A program made the position numbers and the translations under genes. From assembly GCF_013141775.1 (NCBI RefSeq), contig NZ_WHOB01000018.1, positions 124,001 to 188,000 of the forward strand: a stretch of DNA of 64,000 nucleotides, given 5' to 3'. Below the pieces are notes generated by a model that was not told where the DNA came from, made no database searches, and was given only the letters and a program-made list of their open reading frames with translations. Source of the stretch: Paenibacillus phytohabitans. Its GTDB lineage: Bacteria; Bacillota; Bacilli; Paenibacillales; Paenibacillaceae. Of this stretch, positions 46,397 through 55,090 are shown one piece after another; position 1 is the first letter of the stretch; each line of letters begins with the position of its first letter.

Positions 46397-46422
46397 GGCA
46401 ATCACTCCGCTCAATGGTAGAA

Positions 46423-46899
46423 TTATTGTGCACCAAATTCCACTTGTTCAATAGATCTGCTTTCATTGGCATTTCCGCTCAGTTGCTTGATATATTCTGT
46501 TACTCTCGCGATTAACGTTGGATAAATCCCCGGATACGTAACCGTTTCCGGAATTTCTCTGAATCTGCGAATCTCCTCCATTTCATATGGGGGCAGGGGG
46601 CCAAACTTATCAACAGCTGCAAAGTACAGCATCCCGTAGCTCGCGGGTACTTCTTCACTTCTCACCGAATATACACATATAGGGTATAACTTGTACGCCT
46701 TAGCGCCTGTTTCCTCATACAGCTCCCTGGCGGCAGCTTCATCAGGACTCTCTCCTGCTTCAATATGTCCGCCGGCAAATTCCCATGTGGACCGCTCGCG
46801 GTGCCGCACCAGAACCCAGTCTTCACCCTGCTTCATGACAATCACAACATACTTAAGACTAACCTCAGGCATTTCAGATTCATGCAAAGTTACGATCAT
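46423..46899 (-). CDS. Nudix hydrolase
   Basis: First gene of the three-gene unit, 158 residues. Nudix box: GGHIEAGESPDEAAARELYEETG. It is not a close duplicate of the next gene, since outside the box the two differ widely. AAGGAGTTCTTCTA precedes ATG. Substrate unknown. The 46900-47263 gap ahead of it holds no gene; near 47222 it carries the tRNA-Val promoter. Confidence 0.9.
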   Translation of the reverse strand: MIVTLHESEMPEVSLKYVVIVMKQGEDWVLVRHRERSTWEFAGGHIEAGESPDEAAARELYEETGAKAYKLYPICVYSVRSEEVPASYGMLYFAAVDKFGPLPPYEMEEIRRFREIPETVTYPGIYPTLIARVTEYIKQLSGNANESRSIEQVEFGAQ

Positions 46900-47221
46900 T
46901 AGAAGAACTCCTTCGGCTTCATTATGTATAATGGAATGGTTGAGAGATTTTTCCAGACAACCGCCATCATTATATTATAAAATCTTTTCTGTGTCGCTCA
47001 ACTTTTTCGCTGCAAAAAAGCCCCGCTCACATTCAGAGGGACCTGCACCTTATCTTATCATCTACCACCAGTAAAGGGGTTAATCTAACCTGTCAAATCA
47101 CAGCCCACCTTCTTCTCTTCCGCCGTGATCCGCTTCCTCAGAGTAGCATAGTACTGCCTCCTATTTATTCTCTAATAAATTCCATATATCAGCCAACCTA
47201 TTTCTTCGTTATAAAAAATTC

Positions 47222-47251
47222 TTGCCATTCCCTCACATCATATGGTATTAT
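47222..47251 (+). promoter_or_regulatory. tRNA-Val promoter
   Basis: TTGCCA (47222-47227) and TATTAT (47246-47251), spacer 18 bp, 12 bp ahead of the tRNA. Confidence 0.6.
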
Positions 47252-47263
47252 AAATTTCGTTGC

Positions 47264-47335
47264 AGGACGGTAGCTCAGCGGGAGAGCACTATCTTGACAG
47301 GGTAGGGGTCATGGGTTCGAACCCCATCCGTCCTA
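47264..47335 (+). tRNA. tRNA-Val (anticodon GAC)
   Basis: Cloverleaf read by eye: acceptor AGGACGG / CCGTCCT with discriminator A, D arm GCTCAGCGGGAGAGC, anticodon stem CTATC/GGTAG around TTGACAG with GAC at 47296-47298, T arm ATGGG TTCGAAC CCCAT. CCA is not encoded. Its 3' part from 47294 is also the left copy of a 43-bp duplication, so the present 3' half may have been supplied by the inserted island while the gene stayed functional. Confidence 0.93.
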
Positions 47336-47336
47336 T
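47294..47336 (+). repeat. Left 43-bp direct repeat (att-like), tRNA 3' half
   Basis: Identical over 43 bp to 54999-55041. It spans the anticodon loop, T arm and acceptor 3' strand, the usual crossover region for tRNA-targeting tyrosine recombinases. Confidence 0.92.
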
Positions 47337-47342
47337 ACAGAG

Positions 47343-47369
47343 AAAGCCTTATTCTATAAGGCTTTTTTT
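47343..47369 (+). terminator. tRNA-Val terminator, inside the island
   Basis: AAAGCCTT / AAGGCTTT stem with a T run just after the left repeat. A different terminator follows the right repeat at 55055. Confidence 0.85.
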
Positions 47370-47634
47370 GCTTTTTACGGACTAAAACCTTCTCACATAA
47401 CCTCATCTTCGACAAAATGGTAGCGTCATCATTGTAATTGAGTTCATTTCTATATATCCTCAGTTACCGCTGTTAACTCAAGTTCTAAATAATTATTCTC
47501 TGAGAAGGTGTTCCACTTTTCCAAGTAGGGTTGGGTATAGAGATGGTTATAAGATTCTGGAAGAACACTCTCTGAAAGGAGTCTCTGTTAAAATAATTAG
47601 TTCAATTATAGAAGAAATTGAGAGGAGCTTCACA

Positions 47635-48633
47635 ATGAAACTAATTAAAAATATTCTATTAGTCTCTGTTCTAACCCTGTCTTCTGTGACCTTGGTTACT
47701 ATTCCAACTCTCGTAGTTTATGCAGATCAAGCAGCAAAAGTGATTTCAATATCGGTCGCAAGTCCGTCAAATGCATTAAAACCAAAACAGACATTTCAAT
47801 TAAAGCCAAACGTAGTTACCTCACCCAAAGGCACAAATGTAAAGATTACATACTCTTCAACCAATACTAAGGTAGCAACGGTAAATGTGAGTGGTTTAGT
47901 AACGGCTGTCAATCCAGGAAAAGCAATCATATATACAAGCTCAGGCGGCAAAAGCACATATGTAGTAATCAATGTAGCTTCTAGTACAGTAAGTCTCAGT
48001 ACAGGGCTGTGGGTGGAAAAGAAGGACATTAAAAATTCAGAAGAACAACTGTTAACTGATGGTGCTATTTATTTCGAACTGAAAAGCTTCAAAAATAATG
48101 TGCTGACTGGACATTTTTTCTCTATTAGTTCCCCTCCATCCAATCGGATAGCTGATGTTGAGATCAGAACAGAAATTAAAAATGGTAAAGGGATTTTCTC
48201 CTACACAGATGATGGTTGGGGAAACAGTGGAAAAGGAACTGTAGAAATCAAAGGGGACAATCTTTTGTTCGGCTTCAAAGAGACCAAATCAGACAGCAGC
48301 GCAATGTGGAATCTCGGATCATTCAGCGTCACATTATATAAATCTAACAGCGGTTCGAACGTGGATGTAAAAGCCTTTGAAGGACAATGGAGCACTCCAG
48401 GTTCAGATGAGTTAGCCTTTAAGCTGACCATTAAGAGTGACACTAAGGGCGTAATTACCTTCTTCAGCGAAGGTGAGGAATTCCCTAATAATATCACTTT
48501 CGTTCACAACGGTGATAAGCTCACTTTTAAGTATGAAGATAGCGACCAGAAAACAACTTTAAAGCTAGTGGATTCTAAAACGATTAAACTCACTACTACT
48601 GATGGGTATCAGCTCACATTAAAGAAATATTGA
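47635..48633 (+). CDS. Secreted protein with Ig-like (BIG2) domain
   Basis: Exported protein of 332 residues. A signal peptide (KNILLVSVLTLSSVTLVTI) is followed by a bacterial Ig-like domain (about 37-115) with the typical ITYSSTNTKVATVNVSGLVTAVNPG pattern. The remainder (about 120-332) is two beta-rich parts with repeated phrases like GLWVEKKDI and GQWSTPGSDELAF, suggesting two related lipocalin-like folds. First gene of the island; ends at its own terminator (48668). AGAGGAGCTTCACA precedes ATG. Probably a surface or cargo protein not needed by the cluster that follows. Confidence 0.75.
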   Translation: MKLIKNILLVSVLTLSSVTLVTIPTLVVYADQAAKVISISVASPSNALKPKQTFQLKPNVVTSPKGTNVKITYSSTNTKVATVNVSGLVTAVNPGKAIIYTSSGGKSTYVVINVASSTVSLSTGLWVEKKDIKNSEEQLLTDGAIYFELKSFKNNVLTGHFFSISSPPSNRIADVEIRTEIKNGKGIFSYTDDGWGNSGKGTVEIKGDNLLFGFKETKSDSSAMWNLGSFSVTLYKSNSGSNVDVKAFEGQWSTPGSDELAFKLTIKSDTKGVITFFSEGEEFPNNITFVHNGDKLTFKYEDSDQKTTLKLVDSKTIKLTTTDGYQLTLKKY

Positions 48634-48667
48634 ATAACTTGACCTCAACTGATCAAACGCACATAAC

Positions 48668-48693
48668 AAGCACCTATAAAAAGGTGCTTTTTG
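48668..48693 (+). terminator. Terminator after the Ig-like protein gene
   Basis: AAGCACCT / AGGTGCTT stem with a T-rich tail; it separates this gene from the downstream cluster. Confidence 0.85.
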
Positions 48694-48866
48694 TTTTAGT
48701 TTGTAGTTTGTAATTTGTAGTTGCATTTTGTCTATACGGTGCATCCAGACTTGATATACAATAGAAATATCTCTAAACTACCAAAGCAGGTGATGTATGG
48801 ATATTTCATTCGAACTATTGAGTGTACATTGGCGAATTGCCATGAAGAATAGTCCAAGGAGGATAT

Positions 48867-50138
48867 ATGCAAAACGAGAAATTACAACAAATGCAGTATT
48901 GGGCACAATGCTCAATTAAAATCCTCCAAGAATATACACCTTATATAAATTTAGATGACCAGCAATACATAGCATATCCAAATCATTTTCATATTAGAAA
49001 TAATTCTAAAGGTTACTATTTATATACTGTATTAGAGGAAATTGCGATGGTAGGCTCTTCTATGTTCCGCTGGATTGACTTTTTATCTGGAGACGATCCA
49101 GTTGATCTTAAAACATTCCCTACGCGAGTTATTATTCAAGCAGTAAGTGATGAACAGTCTATGTGGAATCGTAAGTTGCTAGAAGCTCTTGTTGATCTTA
49201 TTTTATTTGATAAAACAAATGACGAAAATTACTTTAAACATTATTTGCTTATGAGAGAATACAATGATATTCAAATGGAGATCAATGACTGGAAGGAATT
49301 TTACGGTCACCCTTTTGAAAATCACCTGTTGCAACTTGCGGAGACAAAAAAGACAATTCAACTCTTAGAACCTGAAATTGATTTCAATAAGTGCTGGTAC
49401 CTCCAAGAGAAAAAATCTATAAATTCTCCTAAGTACCCATATAGTCCCTTTAAGGGCTTTAGACAAAAGCTTAAAGAGGCTTTACTCACCACGAATGCAA
49501 GAGAAAAGTTAGTTCTGGGCTTATCCTATAAAAGATATTCCGATACAAGCGAATCAATTCATTTTATTCCAGATAAAAAAATTGATCTGCCGTCAACTAT
49601 TACTATTGAGAAAACAATGATGAAAATCTGGTTAACCATAGTATGCCTGATTGGCAGAGTCCAAATAATTCTTGGGGACTGTCCAAAGGGCTTCAATGAT
49701 GAAATCAATACCATTCTCAATCTGCCTACAAATGAACAAGAACTTATAAACCTATTAACTGTGGATAGATTTCAAATAAATGATATTATCTTGACATCTT
49801 ACTCCGATTTGGCTGTTGTTACAGATACCTTTACTAGTAAATATGGTTATAAAACTTATAAAATAAAGTTTCTAATAAAAGAACAATCAACCTTTATAAA
49901 AGAAGAATGGCTCCCTGGAAATTGCTTGAAAAAAATTATTGGATATAGTGAACATATGACTCATGTTTTAAGTAATTCTGATCTGGTGCCACTCTTTGAA
50001 ACAGTATCTACTGAGGAATACTATAAACAATTTGTTAACACTTTTGTTGATACTTGGAATCTAGGAGCAAAAGATTACTTTCTAAAAAATGATACGGATG
50101 CTTTGTTTAAATCCTTCATGAAACTAGATATAAAATGA
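48867..50138 (+). CDS. Uncharacterised island protein, first gene of the kinase cluster
   Basis: Protein of 423 residues that I do not recognise. It is mostly helical, rich in Leu, Ile, Lys and aromatic residues, without signal peptide; a single more hydrophobic stretch (MKIWLTIVCLIGRVQIILG) lies near residue 253. There are no clear nucleotide-binding or metal motifs. AAGGAGGATAT gives a strong start. It is the first of several same-strand genes, so it is probably part of the same system as the kinase and HD-Hsp90-like protein, perhaps as a sensor or effector. AT-rich codon use sets it apart from backbone genes. Confidence 0.75.
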   Translation: MQNEKLQQMQYWAQCSIKILQEYTPYINLDDQQYIAYPNHFHIRNNSKGYYLYTVLEEIAMVGSSMFRWIDFLSGDDPVDLKTFPTRVIIQAVSDEQSMWNRKLLEALVDLILFDKTNDENYFKHYLLMREYNDIQMEINDWKEFYGHPFENHLLQLAETKKTIQLLEPEIDFNKCWYLQEKKSINSPKYPYSPFKGFRQKLKEALLTTNAREKLVLGLSYKRYSDTSESIHFIPDKKIDLPSTITIEKTMMKIWLTIVCLIGRVQIILGDCPKGFNDEINTILNLPTNEQELINLLTVDRFQINDIILTSYSDLAVVTDTFTSKYGYKTYKIKFLIKEQSTFIKEEWLPGNCLKKIIGYSEHMTHVLSNSDLVPLFETVSTEEYYKQFVNTFVDTWNLGAKDYFLKNDTDALFKSFMKLDIK

Positions 50139-50139
50139 T

Positions 50140-50292
50140 ATGACTTTATCTTACGGTTCAAAAATTTTTAATGAAAATCCAAAAACGTATAGCAGATTTG
50201 GTATGAGCGCCTTACCTAAATATTTTTCTAGAAACCATCAAATTTTTATGATTGAAAGGTTGTTGAATTTACATGGTAAGCAAAGTGGATGA
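50140..50292 (+). CDS. Possible small ORF between the 423-aa protein and the kinase
   Basis: Open frame of 50 codons that starts one base after the stop of the gene before it and overlaps the kinase start by 20 bp. It begins MTLSYGSKIFNENPKTYSRF. There is no clear ribosome site, but the tight fit suggests translational coupling. It may equally be chance in AT-rich sequence. Confidence 0.3.
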   Translation: MTLSYGSKIFNENPKTYSRFGMSALPKYFSRNHQIFMIERLLNLHGKQSG

Positions 50293-51808
50293 GGATAAAA
50301 ATAAATTAAGGTTATTTTTTAAGGAAAGGAAGTTTATTGATACCGTTCTAGGGAAAGTAGAAATTGAAGAAGAAATTGGTCAAGGCGGTAATGCGCTTGT
50401 TTTTTCCGCAATATGGGGTCGAACGCAAGTCGCAATCAAGTTCCTTGCAGAAGATTGTGCTATTGAAGCTACATCCAGGCACAAGAGATTTGTAACTGAA
50501 GTTCGTGAAGTAATTAAGTTATCCGATTCTCAAGCTGTTGTCCCAATCTACTTTTATGATCTCTTGAACGTTGAAAGTAGCATATTCCCTTATATGATTA
50601 TGAAAAAGTACCCATACACTCTAAATGCGTGGAAAAGGAAGAATGAGATTAACCAGATTGATGACGTATTACCAATAGTGAAGAACCTCCTATACTGTCT
50701 AGATAAGATTCATAGCATGAATATAGTCCATCGCGATTTAAAACCGCAAAACCTTCTAGTAGATGACGACAACGATTTAGTACTTGCTGATTTCGGAATT
50801 TCATGGTTCGATCCTGAGCATTATGAACGTCTTGTGAAGACAGAAAAAAAAGATAGATTAGCTAACTTTGCGTTTTCAGCTCCTGAGCAGTTTCAAGTAA
50901 AACCAGAAACAAAACCTACAATGGATTTATTTGCTTTAGGGCAGTTGATACAATGGTTAATTACGGATGATACTGTAAGAGGTGTAGGTCGTACAAAATT
51001 AAAAAGTGTACATGAATCGTTTGCACCCTTAGATCCTTTAGTTGATTTACTTTTACAGTATGATCCTATAAACAGACCTCAAAATGCAACTGAGGTAAGC
51101 CACCTTCTTGATTCGGCCCTTAAGCCCACTGAAGTCCGAGAAAGTGAAGAAGATAGGGTTTTAAACGCTTTGAGAGGATTTGACGAGATATTAAGATCAA
51201 CATGTCCTGGAAAAAAAGGGCTTATTAAAATTACAGAGAAACAAAAAATCGACTTAATAATGAGTAGATTGGCTGACCAATATAATAAACTAAAGTTATG
51301 GTGGACCCAAGGTTCATCAGATTGTCCTATTGATAATATTCGTCTAATAGATGAAAATATTTGGTTGTTTGACAGTAGCGAATGTCTGATCGAAGCGATT
51401 TGGGTAAAAAGGGATCACTCTTATGATCACCAATACATTCTTCTACAATGCGCGGCAATGCCTCCTTTTGGAATTTATGAAAATTATGGTCAGAAGACTG
51501 AAGAAGCAGCTTGGTTTATGGAGAACTATATAACTAGACAGGAGTATGATGATGGTTATGCAGAAATAAATGGCGGAATTGAAAAATTAAGCAATAGGGC
51601 TGAAATTCGCATTAGAGAGCTTGAACGAGATTTCCTCTTTGTGGCAACTTTTGCAAATCCGATAAATGTTGATACTCATCGTGATAACAATAGAGAAATA
51701 GTAGATAACGTATACCATTTTATTAAAGATGCTGGTGAAGTGGATGAGAGTCAACTCAAGAGGCTAGATAAATTACAGCGACATCCAATATCTGTTATGA
51801 TGAGTTGA
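50273..51808 (+). CDS. Serine/threonine protein kinase with unique C-terminal domain
   Basis: Hanks-type kinase of 511 residues. Complete catalytic set: glycine loop GQGGNA at 36-41, VAIK lysine 56, HRDLKPQN with catalytic Asp155, DFG at 173-175 and APE at 203-205, so it should be active. The kinase lobe ends near 285. The rest (about 290-511) is an unrecognised domain with WWTQGSSDCP and a conserved-looking aromatic region. No membrane segment or PASTA repeats, unlike PrkC, so it is cytosolic. Its stop overlaps the upstream start option of the next gene (TTGA). Confidence 0.9.
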   Translation: MVSKVDEDKNKLRLFFKERKFIDTVLGKVEIEEEIGQGGNALVFSAIWGRTQVAIKFLAEDCAIEATSRHKRFVTEVREVIKLSDSQAVVPIYFYDLLNVESSIFPYMIMKKYPYTLNAWKRKNEINQIDDVLPIVKNLLYCLDKIHSMNIVHRDLKPQNLLVDDDNDLVLADFGISWFDPEHYERLVKTEKKDRLANFAFSAPEQFQVKPETKPTMDLFALGQLIQWLITDDTVRGVGRTKLKSVHESFAPLDPLVDLLLQYDPINRPQNATEVSHLLDSALKPTEVRESEEDRVLNALRGFDEILRSTCPGKKGLIKITEKQKIDLIMSRLADQYNKLKLWWTQGSSDCPIDNIRLIDENIWLFDSSECLIEAIWVKRDHSYDHQYILLQCAAMPPFGIYENYGQKTEEAAWFMENYITRQEYDDGYAEINGGIEKLSNRAEIRIRELERDFLFVATFANPINVDTHRDNNREIVDNVYHFIKDAGEVDESQLKRLDKLQRHPISVMMS

Positions 51809-51939
51809 AATTTGACAGCACTAGTCCTTGCTTCTTTAAAACATTAGAACATTGTGTAAAAGATAACGGAATGCAAACTCCTGCATTGTATACACTTTTA
51901 AGTTTATTGATATTGATATTGATTTTTGGAGGTCGGAGA

Positions 51940-54858
51940 ATGTATTTATCGGACATGGCTCTTATGAAATATTTAAATAGGAAAAATTCATTATATCATG
52001 GGAAAATTCTGGAATTAAGAGAATCCGTAGCCAATTGGCTCTCATATATCCCCCACACCTTTCCCCATTATACAAGACACACAGTTGAACACAGCGAAGA
52101 AATCATTTTGCAGATATCGAAGATGCTCTTTAAGGATAACGATCAGGAACAGGCTATTCTACGTTTGTCGAGTGCAGAAGCATTTATTATAATGGCGTCA
52201 GCTTTACTACACGATACTGGCATGGTCGTTTCAGATCAAGAAAAAATAAAGATATTACAATCTGAGGAATGGAACTTATGGGTTTCAAGAAGCGGGGCAA
52301 AGCGCTGGAATGAAATAATGGGAATTAGGGAGGATAACAGTATTGAAATCAGTACTCGTAATTTTATAGCTGATCTACAAACAAGATATTTAATAGCGGA
52401 ATACATAAGGAAGACACATCATCTTAAGGCAGTCGATGTTATGACTCAAAACCATACTTTTTTAGGGAAATTTTCATTTGATGATCCTTCACTTTTTCGA
52501 ACAATAACAGATATTTGCGTGGCCCATGGCTTAAGTAGCTATGAACTTGATGACAGTGAAAAGTATCCTGAACGTCGCGACATCAGAGGAGAAGAAGTAA
52601 ATGTAAAGTTTCTTGCTCTGTTGCTTAGAATTGGTGATTTGCTAGACATGTCTTATGACAGAGCCTGTCCCTTGTTAATGAACGCTGCTTGTCCTTTACC
52701 AGCAGATAGCTTGGCACATTGGACTCAATATCAAAGAATTACCCATCGACTAACAGCAACTGATTCTATTGAAATTACTGCAAAATGTAATACTCAAGAT
52801 GAACATAGGTTTCTACAAGATTGGTGTCAATGGTTAGTTGATGAAATGAAAAATGCGTCTATAATTATGTCAAAAGCCACAAGACATTCCAATTGGATTG
52901 TCCCAAGTGTAAGTATGGGTACTTTAAATTCTTCTATTAAAATAGAACCAAGCATATCGGCCACATATATCCCCTCTGAGTGGAAGCTTGAACTTGATCA
53001 AGACATGGTATTTCAAAGATTGATCTCAGACGTTTATCAGTCCGAAAAAGATTTCCTCAGAGAATTATTGCAGAATGCACTTGATGCAACCAGATGTAAA
53101 GTAATTGAAGACTTGAAAAATAAAGGAGAGGATGTTCCAACCTTCACTAATCAAATAAGTGAGCATATTAGAGAGAAATATCCGATTAATATTACATTAG
53201 AAGAAATAGCTATTCAAAGCCCCCTTTCTCAAGAAGAACATCTCAAACAACTTTTAGTTATTGAAGATAATGGACTCGGCATGGATACAGAGATAATAAA
53301 GAAGTATTTTTTGCAGGTTGGGCGTTCCTACTATACATCTGAAGAATTTCAAAGGAAGTTCAATTTTAAGCCAAACAGTCAATTCGGAGTGGGTTTTTTA
53401 TCGGTATTCGCAGTCAGTGAACATATAACTGTGGAGACTTATAAACCCTCCTCATTCCGTGGAGAAGGTCCAATATCCTTGTGTCTAACAAGTCCAAGAA
53501 GTTATTTATTAACCGACAAAGGATCGCGAAAAAAAAGTGGAACTAAAATCTCGCTTATACTAAAAAAAGAGTTTAGTAAGAATGAACTATACAGTTTATT
53601 GAATAAGTGGTGTAAAAAAATAGAGTTTCCAATTTTCTTGAATGAATTAGGTACTCAAAGTGTCATCAATAGTGAAGAAGTTCATCAATTCACATATGAA
53701 ATAGAGAGCCTTGAAGAGAATAAAAAATTTGTTACGTCTGTTTATTCTATAGATGAGAAAGATGTATTTGGAGAAATATATGTAACCCATGTCAATGATA
53801 ACAATAAAGATGATTGGAGCCAGTGGAATTGGATAAATTACCAATATGAAAATTCTCATCCAATAGCTATAAAACCCAAATCTCCTCAAAATCTGACATG
53901 TATAAATGGTATTGCTTATAGTGAGTTTGAATCCTCTAGGCCCTTTAGTTTTCGAATAGATTATCGAGGTGAATACTTGAAGCCTAACTTATCTCGCCAA
54001 CACATGGATAGAGAAAATCACCTAGATAATCCAGTAATTTATAATAGGTTTATAGAAATCCTTAATGAGCATCTATCCTTACCTCATATAGATACTATGA
54101 ATAATAAATGGATATACATCAATAAGATAATTAATTCCGAGCCAAGAATCATAAAAAGCTTTCAAGACACTCCGATTATTAGAGTGTTTATTTCAGGGAT
54201 TCCAAAATTGCTATCTCCAAATGAGATTTCTAAAATTAATAAATTTTACACTTTTTCTATTAATAGCTATCATAAAAAATACTCTATCCATGAGATTCAA
54301 GAAATACTAAATTCAATAAAAGAGCCAGTACTTCTTGATATGGACCTTTTCCGTATTGCTGATAATATTATTCCTTACTATGAAAGAGCTATCTCAAAAA
54401 TTACACCAATAAACGAAAATTATTTTTACTTAACTTTGTGGACAACTGCTAAAGCAACATACCTCAGAAAATTTATCAATTCGAACGACTATGACTATCA
54501 TAGATTTACTTATTCTTTAGCTAAATATGATAACAAAAACATTATTGGTTTGAGACTATTTGATTCCAGAAGTAGTAGTAAAAACAGAGAAGTATTAGTT
54601 CTAAACTTAAATAATATTCTTGTAAAATGGTTAATTAAAGTTAACTCTGCTTTAGAAGAACGCTCTGATTTCTTAATAACCAATGCTTATAATAAAATAT
54701 TAGAATTACTTAAAACGCCAGTTACCTTAGATGGGTATGAATCAGATATATTAAATGATCATATTAATAAATGGAAAGAGATTAAGGGGTTACCATCACA
54801 ATTCCTTCCCCCTAAAATAATTGTTGATGAGTCAATGTTTTTCACAAGCTATCGTTAA
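51940..54858 (+). CDS. HD domain - Hsp90-like (GHKL) ATPase fusion protein
   Basis: Protein of 972 residues from the ATG at 51940, which has GGAGGTCGGAGA ahead; a TTG at 51805 overlapping the kinase stop would add 45 residues with a hydrophobic run. N-terminal HD-type phosphohydrolase region (about 35-330): HTVEHSEEI, LLHDTG (His91-Asp92) and RIGDLLD. Then an HtpG-like ATPase: FLRELLQNALDA near 375, VIEDNGLGMD near 441, SQFGVGFLSVFAV near 480, GTKISLILK and NLSRQHMD near 682, matching the Hsp90 ATP site and middle-domain arginine. A C-terminal tail of about 270 residues is unrecognised. It is the last gene of the cluster. Confidence 0.88.
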   Translation: MYLSDMALMKYLNRKNSLYHGKILELRESVANWLSYIPHTFPHYTRHTVEHSEEIILQISKMLFKDNDQEQAILRLSSAEAFIIMASALLHDTGMVVSDQEKIKILQSEEWNLWVSRSGAKRWNEIMGIREDNSIEISTRNFIADLQTRYLIAEYIRKTHHLKAVDVMTQNHTFLGKFSFDDPSLFRTITDICVAHGLSSYELDDSEKYPERRDIRGEEVNVKFLALLLRIGDLLDMSYDRACPLLMNAACPLPADSLAHWTQYQRITHRLTATDSIEITAKCNTQDEHRFLQDWCQWLVDEMKNASIIMSKATRHSNWIVPSVSMGTLNSSIKIEPSISATYIPSEWKLELDQDMVFQRLISDVYQSEKDFLRELLQNALDATRCKVIEDLKNKGEDVPTFTNQISEHIREKYPINITLEEIAIQSPLSQEEHLKQLLVIEDNGLGMDTEIIKKYFLQVGRSYYTSEEFQRKFNFKPNSQFGVGFLSVFAVSEHITVETYKPSSFRGEGPISLCLTSPRSYLLTDKGSRKKSGTKISLILKKEFSKNELYSLLNKWCKKIEFPIFLNELGTQSVINSEEVHQFTYEIESLEENKKFVTSVYSIDEKDVFGEIYVTHVNDNNKDDWSQWNWINYQYENSHPIAIKPKSPQNLTCINGIAYSEFESSRPFSFRIDYRGEYLKPNLSRQHMDRENHLDNPVIYNRFIEILNEHLSLPHIDTMNNKWIYINKIINSEPRIIKSFQDTPIIRVFISGIPKLLSPNEISKINKFYTFSINSYHKKYSIHEIQEILNSIKEPVLLDMDLFRIADNIIPYYERAISKITPINENYFYLTLWTTAKATYLRKFINSNDYDYHRFTYSLAKYDNKNIIGLRLFDSRSSSKNREVLVLNLNNILVKWLIKVNSALEERSDFLITNAYNKILELLKTPVTLDGYESDILNDHINKWKEIKGLPSQFLPPKIIVDESMFFTSYR

Positions 54859-54998
54859 ATTACTGGTAGCAAGGTGGTAGCATACCCAAAATAACATGCG
54901 GATATAGAAGGAACGATCCTTTCAGTATTACCTCCTAATTTCAAGTAGTATCAGCTTTTAGGATTTTACTGGACAGTAAAGGAAACCACGGTACTCCA
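54859..54998. other. Right arm of the island, non-coding
   Basis: The stretch between the last gene and the right repeat has no frame. TGGTAGCA occurs twice, 11 bp apart (54864-54871 and 54875-54882), which could be a recombinase arm-site pair. Confidence 0.4.
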
Positions 54999-55041
54999 TT
55001 GACAGGGTAGGGGTCATGGGTTCGAACCCCATCCGTCCTAT
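54999..55041 (+). repeat. Right 43-bp direct repeat (att-like), tRNA fragment
   Basis: Exact copy of 47294-47336. It lacks the 5' half of a tRNA, so it is the displaced original 3' end left by the insertion and not a second tRNA gene. Confidence 0.92.
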
Positions 55042-55054
55042 TCTGCATCACCTG

Positions 55055-55090
55055 ACAAAACCTTTATTTTATAAGGGTTTTGTCTTTTTT
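55055..55090 (+). terminator. Original tRNA-Val terminator
   Basis: ACAAAACC / GGGTTTTGT stem followed by a run of eight T, in the position a tRNA terminator would hold before insertion. Confidence 0.75.

Larger units (their letters stand above)
47337..55041. mobile_element. Genomic island inserted at tRNA-Val
   Basis: The 7.7-kb segment between the two 43-bp copies is visibly more AT-rich than the genes to the left. It carries a secreted Ig-like protein and the cluster at 48867-54858. No integrase, excisionase or transposase gene is seen, so it may be a remnant, a satellite moved by a helper recombinase, or an island whose integrase was lost. TGGTAGC words occur near both ends (47418; 54864 and 54875). 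Confidence 0.8.

Noticed and set aside
54999..55041. A second tRNA-Val gene
   Set aside because: Only the 3' part from the anticodon loop on is present; no D arm or 5' acceptor strand lies upstream, so it is a fragment left by insertion.
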